Shown here piece after piece: positions 55,526 through 64,000 of a DNA stretch of 64,000 nt (position 1 is the first letter of the stretch; each line of letters begins with the position of its first letter). The stretch comes from Haemaphysalis longicornis (lineage: Eukaryota; Arthropoda; Arachnida; Ixodida; Ixodidae): the NCBI GenBank assembly GCA_013339765.2, contig CM023448.1, forward strand, positions 110,683,118 to 110,747,117. The letters run 5' to 3'. Position numbers and translations under genes: made by a program. The notes beneath the pieces were generated by a model. The model was not told the DNA's origin. It saw nothing but the letters and a program-made list of their open reading frames with translations, and did not search any database.

Positions 55526-56674
55526 CAGATACTAAGACCACTGTCATCGGCCGCGCTAAGGAAAAGATTGAAAGGGAGATTTTGGGCCATTATGAAAGCA
55601 GATGACTGTATAAGCGTGCCATAAGTAACCCTCACAGATAGCGAGCTCCAGATGCTCACGCACGCGCAGAGGAGGGGAGAGGAGGAGTGTTGGGATGGGT
55701 TTGCACCTTCTTGTAATCCTATTCATATCATTTAGATTTTGTACCAGAAGCGCTTTCTGAATATTAGTGTGTGTTGTGAATGATATCAGCTGTTAGTCAC
55801 GCATCGTCCTGTCTGTGTGTTGCTCCTTTTCTGTTTTTGCTTAAGTCCTAAATCAGCGCGATTCACCAGTATGTAGAGGAGAGCAGCATGGACCGGCGCT
55901 CTCTGCCATAAAGAGCAAGATCGTGATCCTCAATAAACATGAGAAGCGGGCCATGACGATGCGCCGCGGAAGGATTCTTGTCTGGAGCCAGGCATGTTTC
56001 GTGCCCACGTGCTAACTTCCCGAATGTTTCCCTTTGTGCCGACTGCATTTTTTATGTCCGAGTGTAATGCGGGATCGAGGATTCACGTGCTGTGCGAAGA
56101 CCACTTTTCGTCTCTCCATGCACACGAATCCGTGTGAAGCGGATTTTCGAAAAAGACGTAAACAACCAACGAAAATAAAAGTTGACTAAACGCTCCTCGA
56201 CTAAAACAGGTATGGCCAGCGGTACTGTGCGGCGTCTTATTAGATTTAGGCAAAAATGCTGATTTAGGTGCGAAGCTCTCGTAGCGGTCCCTTTTCGGCC
56301 GCAGAATGCAACAATTTCGCACGCACCACTGTTTCATTGCCATGTGCACTGACACCAGTGGCGATAGCTTCACCGAAAGTGGATGTAACGTCACAACGAG
56401 AAGTAAGTTATAACATCACTTCCGGCTATGATAATGATTTTATTTAGTGGCGCGAGGGCTACTAGGCCAAAGAGCGCCAACAGGAGTGTTTGCGTTAGAG
56501 CTGCTTGTCTAAAAATTGGTGTATAGGGCCAATGGGTAGTGACTATATAGAAGTGGGTATAAAAGCAGTTGCGGGCCCAAAAGTACGCAAGGCCTTCAAG
56601 GCAGGGTGCCTCGAGGAGGACTTCTTGACGAGGCAAGAAGGCGAAGCCACGGAGCATCACTGAGGAGAAGGCTG
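55526..56674. other. Intron sequence, no gene recognised
   Basis: No repeat shared with the rest of the window and no convincing coding frame. Confidence 0.4.
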
Positions 56675-57000
56675 CACTCTTAAAAAAAAGGTATTGGCAC
56701 TTACTAACAGAACACTAACCGGTTACTTGTCCCAGTATTGACTAGGTACTTAGTTGCTTTTACTAACTGGTCATGCATGGCCAAGTAAAAATCTACGCGT
56801 AACAATGTGGATCTGCTGAGTGCGCAGCGCGACATAGACACATTCAACACGCACATATGACACGTGGACAATCAACAAATGAATTGAGCAAGAAAGCCAA
56901 CGGGATGCACGAGGAGAGCGAGTATTACTTGGTTACCTTAGAAATACATCTGTTCTTCTTGCTTTTATAGACCGTTCCAACGAGGCCGCTGCCATCTTGC
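56675..57000 (-). mobile_element. Diverged relative of the foldback element core
   Basis: On the minus strand, TCTATAAAAGCAAGAAGAAC at about 56,978-56,959 is followed by the leader GGCTTTCTTGCTCAATTCAT and a GTTGAATGTG block. They match the cores of the copies at 10.1 and 27.2 kb. Outside the core the AACACCC motifs are absent. Instead ACTTACTAAC, ACTAACCGGTTACT and GTACTTAGTTGC motifs appear at 56,700-56,780, again in both orientations. The element ends are not defined. Confidence 0.55.
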
Positions 57001-57079
57001 GTGCGCAGTGCCCTCTCGTAGCTGGGCGATTTGCTGGCTTGGGCGTTTGCTCCGCGGCGCAAGTAATTGAACGAGCGAG

Positions 57080-57540
57080 CAGGCAAGCAAGCAAGCAAGT
57101 AAGCAAGCAGCCAATTAAGTAAGTAAGTAATTAAGTAAGTAGATAAGCAAGTAAGTTTATGTGAGTGAGTGAGTGAGTGAGTGAGTGAGTGAGTGAGTGA
57201 GTGAGTGAGTGAGTGAGTGAGTGAGTGAGTGAGTGAAGTGATGAGTGAGTGAGTGTGAGTGGTGAGTGTGAGGGGTGAGTGAGTGAGTGAGTGAGTGAGT
57301 GAGTGAGTGAGTGAGTGTGAGTGAGTGAGTGAGTGAGTGAGTGAGTGAGTGAGTGAGTGAGTGGTGAGTGAGTGAGTGAGTGAGTGAGTGAGTGAGTGAG
57401 TGAGTGATGTGAAGTGATGTGAGTGAGGAGTGAGTGAGTGGAGTGAGTGAGTGAGTGAGAGTGAGTGAGTGAGGTGAGTGAGTGAGTGAGTGACGTGAGT
57501 GAGTGAGTGAGTGAGTGAGTGAGGTGAGTGAGTGTGAGTG
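57080..57540 (-). repeat. (TCAC)n array preceded by AAGC/AAGT tetramers
   Basis: About 380 bp of GTGA units on the plus strand (57,161-57,540) with scattered indels. A shorter CAAG/TAAG array lies on its left (57,080-57,157). Its right edge touches the 3' end of an antisense LINE fragment, suggesting an expanded LINE tail. Confidence 0.9.
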
Positions 57541-57545
57541 ATGTT

Positions 57546-57845
57546 GAATAAACTAAATGTAAAAGAGCTTCAGGCACTTATGATTGGACACTCGCCCAGT
57601 GGGGCCTCCGCAGTGGCTACCCAGGTCCTCTTAACCATGGCTATGCTGGACGCAGGGGTCGGCGCTTGCAGGCTGGCTTCCCCCAGTGCTCGCAGGTTGG
57701 ATGAGGATTAAGAATAATGGATAGGGTTTTCTGACACTGCCATAGCATGTGGTAAAGGGTACCAGGTTGGAGAGATAAATTACAGGTAGCGCAGCTGAGT
57801 GTGGTGTACATGGCATGGAGTAGAGTGCCTTGGGGATTGGAGCAC
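57546..57845 (-). pseudogene. LINE ORF2 C-terminal fragment with zinc knuckle
   Basis: The minus strand encodes C-A-T-C-N-L-S-L-Q-P-G-T-L-Y-H-M-L-W-Q-C (CX2CX10HX4C). In neighbouring frames it encodes remnants of the W-E/H-W-x-A-S-L-Q-A-x-D-P tail signature, then A-L-L-H-L-V-Y-S-T. The knuckle type matches those at 20.4 and 34.8 kb. It is frameshifted and 5' truncated. It lies only 20 bp downstream of the COLGALT donor site at 57,866. Confidence 0.7.
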
Positions 57846-57866
57846 CGACCATAAGAAAGCACTTAC

Positions 57867-57988
57867 ATGAGGTCCCAGTCAAGGTGACGAACTTCTGTGA
57901 GGAGCGCCGCCACTTTGGTCCGGAAGTAGGGCTCAAACCGAATGTCATCTTCGAAGATGATGGCAATGCGATGCTGATTTTCAATCAT
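57867..57988 (-). CDS. COLGALT1: Collagen galactosyltransferase (GT25), internal exon with EDD motif
   Basis: The exon has acceptor AATTGCAG|ATG and donor CTCAT|GTAAGTGC. The 122 nt encode M-I-E-N-Q-H-R-I-A-I-I-F-E-D-D-I-R-F-E, then P-Y-F and L-D-W-D-L, leaving two bases (AT) for the next exon. The F-E-D-D-x-R-F-E block is the acidic, metal/UDP-sugar-binding type motif of the C-terminal GT25 domain. The Met shown is internal, not a start. Exons coding for the upstream half (N-terminal glycosyltransferase domain, signal peptide) are not in the window and should lie beyond 64,000. Confidence 0.92.
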
Positions 57989-58361
57989 CTGCAATTAGAT
58001 CAGTTTGGGGACATATGAAGCAAATGTAGCAGAACAAAATAAATTAAAACATTTCTGTCCGCTAATTTTCCCACAGTCCACGCGTGCATAAGCACGTGGT
58101 TTTAGCCTCAAATATATCGTCACGACACCAAAGACGACGCAGTTGTCTTGAAGGAAAAACAAGTTTATTGGAGTGAACTTGCGCTCCCCTAACAACTCAA
58201 AGAATACTCAGACGGCGAAGCAGCAGTCAACAAAGTGACGTGAGCAGGCGACTGTCGGCGAATCGAATACCACGGCGGCTGCCCTAGGAGTATTTGTCTT
58301 TCGTCGCGGTTGTTTCTCGAAACGTCGAATTACCACGAGAACACTGGAGATCAAAGATTAT

Positions 58362-59011
58362 TCGGCTGGCGCCTTGTAGGCGTTGTGAAATCTCCCCCAT
58401 CCACTTCCCTCCCCCCACCCCAGACTGTTAATCACGTGCAGTGCGCTTCGCAGCTATTGCGCTCGCGAGACCAGCTACCGCCGTCGCGACCGTCCACCTC
58501 GCAGTCTTCGGGCCGCGATATGCGTCGTGATATGCGTTCCGTACTCGTGAAGCTCGGCAACAGCGTCAGGCGTCGTGAAATCACCGCACTCGCTCGCCAA
58601 CGCGCCCCTACAGCGTACGCGTCGACCGTGTGCTCGCGGAGTTGTGCTGGAAGAAAAGTAGGCAAGACATGAGGACGCAGGAGGTGTAGTTAAACAGATG
58701 AGAATTTACAAAGTGCAGGGGGAAAAAATAGTATGCAAGGGCAGGAAACGGTGAGAGAGTTCAGGCCGCACGCCGGCGAGCGAGTACGGCAATTTCACGA
58801 CGCCTGACGTTGTTGCCGAGCTTCACGAGTACGGCACGCATATGACGACGCCCGTCTTAGAGTTCACGTAGAGTTCATAGAGGCATAGAATTCACATACG
58901 TGGAAATTGAAGGTGAAATGCGCGCATGTGGCCTCGCAGGGAATCAACATAGTCTCGGGGTAGGGGGGGGGGGGGGGGAGGATTTCACAACGTCTACGAG
59001 GCGCCTGCCGA
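58362..59011. repeat. Composite long inverted repeat
   Basis: The outer pair is 58,362-58,400 (GCGCCTTGTAGGCGTTGTGA-AATC) with 58,977-59,011. The inner pair is 58,515-58,598 (ACTCGTGAAGCTCGGCAACA, GTCAGGCGTCGTGAAAT) with 58,774-58,850. Each half is imperfectly mirrored around about 58,690. A poly-G tract lies at 58,963-58,978. It resembles the other foldback structures in this gene's introns, but it shares no sequence with them that I can see. Confidence 0.8.
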
Positions 59012-59633
59012 TCATTCTAGACTAGTGACGTCAGGGCCACTCTCCCTGCCAAATCAAGATAGCCTGATAACACAGCCGGGCACCGCCGGATTGTAAAAAC
59101 AAAACAGAAGTATACAAACAGAATGCATGGTTCGCGTCATTATCAACCCTTTAAAAGAAAACGCCGCTTTTTCTACAGAGGAGCGTCTCGCAAAATCGTG
59201 CCACCCAGACGCACAATCTTATCATGCACAGCGGCAGCGCACAAGGCCACGCACCCACTGAAGAAAATTTGGCCAACATGCACCGTGGCAGCATTACGAG
59301 ATGTCATCGCGCACCGACTGATAGCTTATATGATAAACTGACGAAGGCTGGATCTGGTTGTACTGCAGAATAAATTGCGAAGGCGTTGAAGGCCAGGCCC
59401 GCTGGTGTTATAATAACGGGGTAGGGCGCTCGTCGCCGATAGACCGTCTGCTCAAGCTTTGCTCAAACCCCATGGTTGTCCACGTAGACACAATTCTCAC
59501 CAGTATACCACCGAGTAGCGAACGACGGGTCTCGGAGAGCGTTATGGATGAAAAACCAGGGAATCGGATACAAGTAGCAGCGAGCAATTCAATTTTGGGG
59601 GTTTAGCGCTCCAAAACTATACCTTGGCTATGA

Positions 59634-59863
59634 GTGATTGATTGTAGAATTTAACGCGCCGACGCAACGCAGGCGATGAGGCGCGCCGTAGTGGAGGGCC
59701 GCGGATGTACATCAACCCCAGGGGGTTTTTAACTTGCGCCGAAATCTCAACAGACGGGCGTCTTCGCTTTTCGCCTCCATCTGAAAAGCAGCCACCGCGG
59801 CCGGAATCGAACCCGCATCCTTGGGCTCAGCAGCACAACGCCTCAGCCATTGAGCCACCGCAG
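59634..59863 (-). mobile_element. tRNA-derived SINE
   Basis: A full-length but diverged copy. The 3' end is GATTGATTGTAGAATTTAAC and the head complement is CCTCAGCCATTGAGCCACCG. The central block is altered (CATCAACCCCAGGGGGTTTT). Confidence 0.85.
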
Positions 59864-60444
59864 AAAATTGGCAGCGAGCACGGCGGTTTTTCCGGAGATA
59901 TTTCGCAATGGATGGCTACCAGCCTCTACTGAGCAGTGATTTGCCTACTAATAAATAATTAACAGAAATTATTGCCCGCTATCATGCACAGAACGCATCT
60001 GAATTGAGCTAGCATTACCTGTTCGCTTCGTCCTTGTGCGCCTGATGTGACTGTCTTTCTTTTGTCTTTTTTTGACCGGTTGTGTGACCGGTCACAACCG
60101 GTAGCGGTTGTGACCGGTAGACAGGCAAGAATTGCGACGGGGGAGTTCGAGCGAGACATTATGGAGTGATGAAGACTGCGACGATCGGAATATGATGGGA
60201 AGTTGAACAGCGGCATGCGACGGGAAGTAGGATTTTGATGACAAGCCTTCATATTACCTGAAGGGTTCCAAGGAATGTGGTATGGTGAGTGACGAGTGCG
60301 ATATTATAGAGTGTGAACAGGAAGATCAGGATAGAAGCAGGGTCCACATCATAGCCCCCTGCTCAGATTTATACGGGAATCCGAAGTGTAACTGTAGGCC
60401 TATATATAGTTTTCTTTATGCTGGATAGCTAACTTCCGCAAAAA
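59864..60444. other. No gene recognised
   Basis: Contains two closely spaced ACCGGTCACAACCGGTAGCG-type motifs at 60,076-60,120 forming a small inverted/direct repeat. Nothing else is supported. Confidence 0.4.
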
Positions 60445-60809
60445 AAATCAACCCCCTTTCTTAAATTAAGAGACAGGTGGTTAAAACGCGAAGCTTTCTC
60501 CCATGCAACCCGAGTCGGACGAAGTCCAAAATCCAAACTGCTTTGACCGTGGCAGAATGGTGAAGTCAGTACGAAACCGCCATGGGGGTTTTTAAAGGAG
60601 GTGGTTGACACCTTCAATTTCCTTACTGCGAGGTTTTCCCTGCAATATCTATTTACCCTTTCCAGGAAGGCTTTGACGAACACTTTATTAGAGAGTCTGT
60701 TCCCAGTGCCGGTTTATCGCCAGCCTTACATTGGCCACCATAAGGACAGTGTTTTGAAGCGGGTCACACGTATGTGTCTTCCTCCAAATGCAAAAACGTT
60801 TTTCTTTAA
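60445..60809 (+). pseudogene. LINE ORF2 C-terminal region, part 1
   Basis: The plus-strand frame reads P-P-W-G-F-L-K-E-V-V-D-T-F-N-F-L-T-A-R-F, then R-K-A-L-T-N-T-L-L-E-S-L-F-P-V-P-V-Y, and ends A-K-T-F-F-F-K. At that point a foreign element begins. The same frame resumes at 62,591 with L-H-T-S-T. The upstream RT domain is absent (5' truncation or decay), and a TGA lies at 60,544. Confidence 0.6.
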
Positions 60810-62590
60810 AGGGGCCCTGAAAGGCGTTTTGAGCCCACTAAATTGACTAGCGCAATCGTTAGATTGGGTCGTCAACATCATCTGTGCCAAGTATTACTCT
60901 TTTACGCGCAGCGGAAAGCTCACTTTTTTGTTGCAAAGTTTGTCGCTTTTTTCTCACCCTTTCCTTCGTGTTTTTGGACGCCGCCATCTTCACATGTCTA
61001 CATCATCGATTCCCAGATGTTCGTCATGAGCTAGACATCCTGCTATTGGGCGGCTTTTTCACGCACTTCCGGCAAAGAGATGAGTCGTCTGCTCAGCGAC
61101 GGCTCGCCGGCTGATCTGCCAGCGGAGTGCCGGAGTGCTTGGACATTTTACGACAAACGAAACAAGTGTAAACAAACGCTTAACCGTTTGTATTGAATGC
61201 AACAGGGCCATAACACGACATGAATATTCTCTTACTTGAGTACGTTCCATAAAGAAAGCGTTGAAGCCCCGTGGCACTTCTTTCTTGCAATCGCAGAGAA
61301 CGCCCTGAGCCGAATGCCCGGGTTTGACGCATACATTTTATTCAACTTCCAAACAATCCAGAGATGCGTTTCGAACGAACACAACGTCACAACATGCGTT
61401 GCAAGTCCGAACCGCGATTGACAGACGATGGGTTGCCTCCTCCTGCCCCTCGTAAATTCGGCACTCACCTCGTGCGCGGTTTGCGGGGACGAACAGCAAG
61501 TCACTTTACTCTGGTGCACAAGCCTAAATGGCTTTTAGCCACGCACACTGCACATACCCCATGCGAGGTTGAGTCGTATACGCCGCTTGAGAAAGATAAT
61601 CCAGACCATGGGAAGCACTATCCATCCGCAGAAGCACAACGTCGCATTTCATCGCGAAACAAAGGCGTCCACAACACACACACCGTCGCCTCCTGTAATG
61701 CCAAACGCATCTCGCACTTCCAAATAGGAGTGAGTAGTATGCTTGCAGTGCCCATATGCCGCGAGGTGGGGCCCCAAGCTGAACCGGGATCACGCAACCG
61801 TAACTGACTTCTAGAGCGGTTTGTGCCTTGTTGCCAGGGCAACCGATGTTTGATATTGTCAAAGAAATGGTGCTCGCTCCAGCGCTAGAAAGCTCAGAGC
61901 CGCGGTGGAGCATGTTTTGCCAACGTTGCCGCTCTCCACCACGCGTCGCCCCAAGCTGAACTGGAGTTTTGTGCACGGGTTCTGTAGCGGTTTAAAATGT
62001 CTTTTTCACATGCCGCCGGCAGGAATTACCACCGCCACAAAATAAGACCCGGCACCAGCGGGGCCACATCTGATACGGCGCTTTTTGGATAAACAGTGCG
62101 CTGTGCATCCAAGCGAGCGAGCGCAGGATCCTCCCCGTGCGGCTGCGAGTTCGCCGCCGATAATAAGTCGCGTGCCGCCGATAGCAAAGTTCTGCAGCAA
62201 CGTGCACCGCGAAAGGGCAAGGCCAGGCCGCCGCACACATGAGGCCAGATTTTTCGTTCGCTTTTCCAGCCTTGAGCGGAGTGCGAGATTCATGGTGTCA
62301 ACAAAGCTTGCCCGTAGCAGACGGCTGTGTGAGCAGCGCAATAGCGGAAGTACGTCACCGCCGGGGAGCGCAGCATCATGGGAGGGAAGGCTCGCTCGCC
62401 GTCAACAGCGGAGAGTACGTTGAAAGGAGGGGAAAACGCGGCGCGACGATAATGCGCGGTTTTGGATTTCCGATTTCTCAGCTAATACTCATCGCTTAAA
62501 CAAAATTCTTGCGGGAGGAGATTGCTAATACATTGCTTTATTTGGTTACATGTACATCCACGCATCGGCGGAAGGTATTTCAGGACCCCT
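60810..62590. mobile_element. 1.78 kb non-autonomous DNA element, TTAA target duplication
   Basis: Inverted ends AGGGGCCCTGAAA (60,810) and TTTCAGGACCCCT (62,590) match at 12 of 13 positions. Both sides are flanked by TTAA (60,806-60,809 and 62,591-62,594). Removing it with one TTAA restores an uninterrupted LINE protein frame. A TTAA target points to piggyBac or Kolobok-type transposases. No transposase frame is visible inside, so it is non-autonomous. GCCCCAAGCTGAAC is repeated within it at about 61,771 and 61,950. Confidence 0.85.
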
Positions 62591-63134
62591 TTAAGCTGCA
62601 TACATCAACACTCCCAGTGAAAACATGGTTGCGCGAGAAAGGAATGTCTATTCCTTGGTCTGACAATTGCCGTTTATGCAATCAACCTGAAACCATTGAT
62701 CATTGTTTTGTTTTGTGCCGGGATGCGGTGTTTTTCTGGGATGTGTTGCAACGAACTCTTAAAAAGGACATGGACATTACCCCTTATACAATTCGGTTCT
62801 TGCCTTTTAGAGATGTTACTGGAGTGCCCTATGATATGTTTGTTGTGATCGGATTGTATAGCTTGTGGAAGTGCCGCATGACGGACAGGCACGCGGAACC
62901 CCCTCGCCCAACGAAGTCCATTTTTCGGGAGCAAACTGCGTTGGTGCGGAGCATTTATGCGGCGCAAAGTGACCCACCAGAATGGCTGCATCTGTTGGAC
63001 GCGTGCGTCTGCTTGCCAGAGTTTTAACGGACGGCTTATTTAGCTGCAGTGATGTGCATCTTCTTGGATGACTCCTAACTTTCGTAGGCTGTATTAAGGG
63101 AAGTTTTCCATGCAGTAAAGAAAAAAAAAAAAAA
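62591..63134 (+). pseudogene. LINE ORF2 C-terminal region, part 2, with zinc knuckle and poly(A)
   Basis: The frame continues L-H-T-S-T-L-P-V-K-T-W-L-R-E-K-G-M to a knuckle C-R-L-C-N-Q-P-E-T-I-D-H-C-F-V-L-C (CX2CX7HX4C). Then comes F-F-W-D-V-L-Q-R-T-L and it stops at 63,025-63,027. A short 3' UTR and a poly(A) run at 63,118-63,134 close the element. The knuckle plus F-W-D-V-L block recalls the zf-RVT end of Tx1/RTE/CR1-type ORF2 proteins; the clade is not certain. No stop occurs in this part, so it is a fairly young copy. Confidence 0.75.
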
Positions 63135-63211
63135 GGCAGAATGGCGCGATCGGATAGAGGTCGGCTTCACAACGCGATGGAACCAGGTTCGATTCCCACC
63201 ACGAGAAGCGC
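63135..63211 (+). mobile_element. tRNA-derived sequence directly after the LINE poly(A)
   Basis: GGCAGAATGGCGCGATCGGA (A-box-like TGGCGCGATCGG) and AGGTTCGATTCCC (good B box) are spaced as in a tRNA and followed by a T-rich stretch. The acceptor stem does not pair well, so a tRNA-pseudogene or SINE head is more likely than a functional tRNA. Confidence 0.5.
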
Positions 63212-63485
63212 TTTTTTTTTCTTTTGAGGCGCTTGATGTCTTTGTGCAAACCCATCATCATGTGTCCTCTCATTGTGTAGAGTTGGCTTTCCTGCAGTGC
63301 GTTTTCGCGCACGGTTGCTGTCAGTGAGGCAAGGAAAGCTTCACTTTAAAAAAAAGCAAGAGGAGTTTGGCGATGGGAATGAAGAATTCAATCAGCGACG
63401 GGAAGTTCAACTATGGTTGTGACGACGAATTTGACAAGGGCTACAACCTGGTGACGCAAGACTTGCGACCACATGGAGAGTGCGC

Positions 63486-63780
63486 TTACACATGTTGATT
63501 TATGAATAGTGGGACTAGAAAGAGAGAGAGAGAAAGAGAGAGGGGGGAAAGAACTTTATTCGCCTCGAAGTAGTGAGATTTGGGCTCTGCCGCGTTAGTC
63601 AGCCAGGAGGTTCTTGTTCCTTTCCTGGCGGCTTCTTCGGCTATCTGGACAAGTCGTAGCTGCATCAGGGGATCGGAGCTGCGCAGCAGGGTGTCCAAGT
63701 GCTCTGCTATACGAGTTTGATGTCTATAGCGGGAGGAACTTATCAAGGTACCGCCTAGGAGCACAGCAAGGAGTTGGACG
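63486..63780 (-). pseudogene. LINE ORF2 C-terminal fragment with (CT)n tail
   Basis: The minus strand reads R-I-A-E-H-L-D-T-L-L-R-S-S-D-P-L-M-Q-L-R-L, then V-Q-I-A-E-E-A-A-R-K. This is the shared tail signature. It ends in a GAATAAAGTTCTTTC 3' end and a (CT)n tract, GA on the plus strand at 63,520-63,542. It is 5' truncated. Confidence 0.6.
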
Positions 63781-64000
63781 ATGAAAATCGTGGGAGATCA
63801 AACGGCAAGAAATTCAACGAGGTTTGTGGAGAATAGCGACAATGTGAGCGACAATTGCAATAGGACGGATGGGCTTATTGAGCTCTAGAAGGGTTAGTTG
63901 AACGCATACAGCTGTAACGGATCCACCATGGTCAGCGAGGGCGCTGTGTCAGGCTTTCTTCTCTCCTCTTCTGTTTTTTTACGCATACTCATACAGGAAG
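63781..64000. other. No gene recognised
   Basis: Right edge of the window. No feature could be supported. Confidence 0.4.

Noticed and set aside
57131..57577. 148-codon Ser/Thr/His/Leu repeat protein
   Set aside because: A translation of the (TCAC)n array, not a protein.
63135..63211. Possible tRNA gene after poly(A)
   Set aside because: A and B boxes are present, but the cloverleaf cannot be completed, and position after a LINE tail suggests a retroposed pseudogene or SINE.

Overview
This is eukaryotic nuclear DNA, most likely from a hard tick (Ixodida, probably a metastriate genus). There are no operons or dense reading frames. About half the window is recognisable transposon sequence. 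At least eight copies belong to one tRNA-derived SINE that resembles the tick 'Ruka' type, with (AATC)n tails. The non-LTR retrotransposon remnants have C-terminal zinc knuckles. The species call is inference from repeat style and from GC-rich third codon positions in the exons.

Two host genes can be supported, both on the minus strand. The clearer one is a collagen galactosyltransferase (GT25/COLGALT family). Three exons at 57,988-57,867, 53,632-53,429 and 39,838-39,601 join in correct phase and end in an ER-retention-like REEL tail. Its 5' half lies beyond the right edge, and its 4.2 kb and 13.6 kb introns are full of mobile DNA. The second is an unrecognised spliced gene at 14,485-13,256. 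Its exons join in phase, but it carries at least two frameshifts.

Left third (1-20,000): RT fragments, SINEs, a divergent tandem duplication, and a 1.84 kb foldback-like element (8,604-10,441) lying between two direct copies of another ~570 bp repeat. Middle (20,000-36,000): a near full-length non-LTR element with ORF1 (CCHC) and ORF2 (APE endonuclease, RT, RNase H, C-terminal zinc knuckle) on the minus strand. A second, inverted copy of the foldback element, a CR1/jockey-like LINE and an RNase H-type LINE fragment follow. Right part (36,000-64,000): the COLGALT 3' region and its introns. These hold a Helitron-type protein fragment, a Harbinger-like MITE, several long inverted repeats, tandem arrays, an internally deleted pogo/Tigger element, a SINE nested in a SINE with a clear target duplication, and a 1.78 kb TTAA-flanked element splitting a LINE reading frame.

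The most interesting signal is the foldback family. Copies at 8.6 kb and 26.9 kb, plus a divergent relative at 56.7 kb, carry arrays of short motifs in both orientations around a conserved core. The core has a TATAAAAG box and a conserved downstream leader. The 56.7 kb relative keeps the core but has different array motifs.
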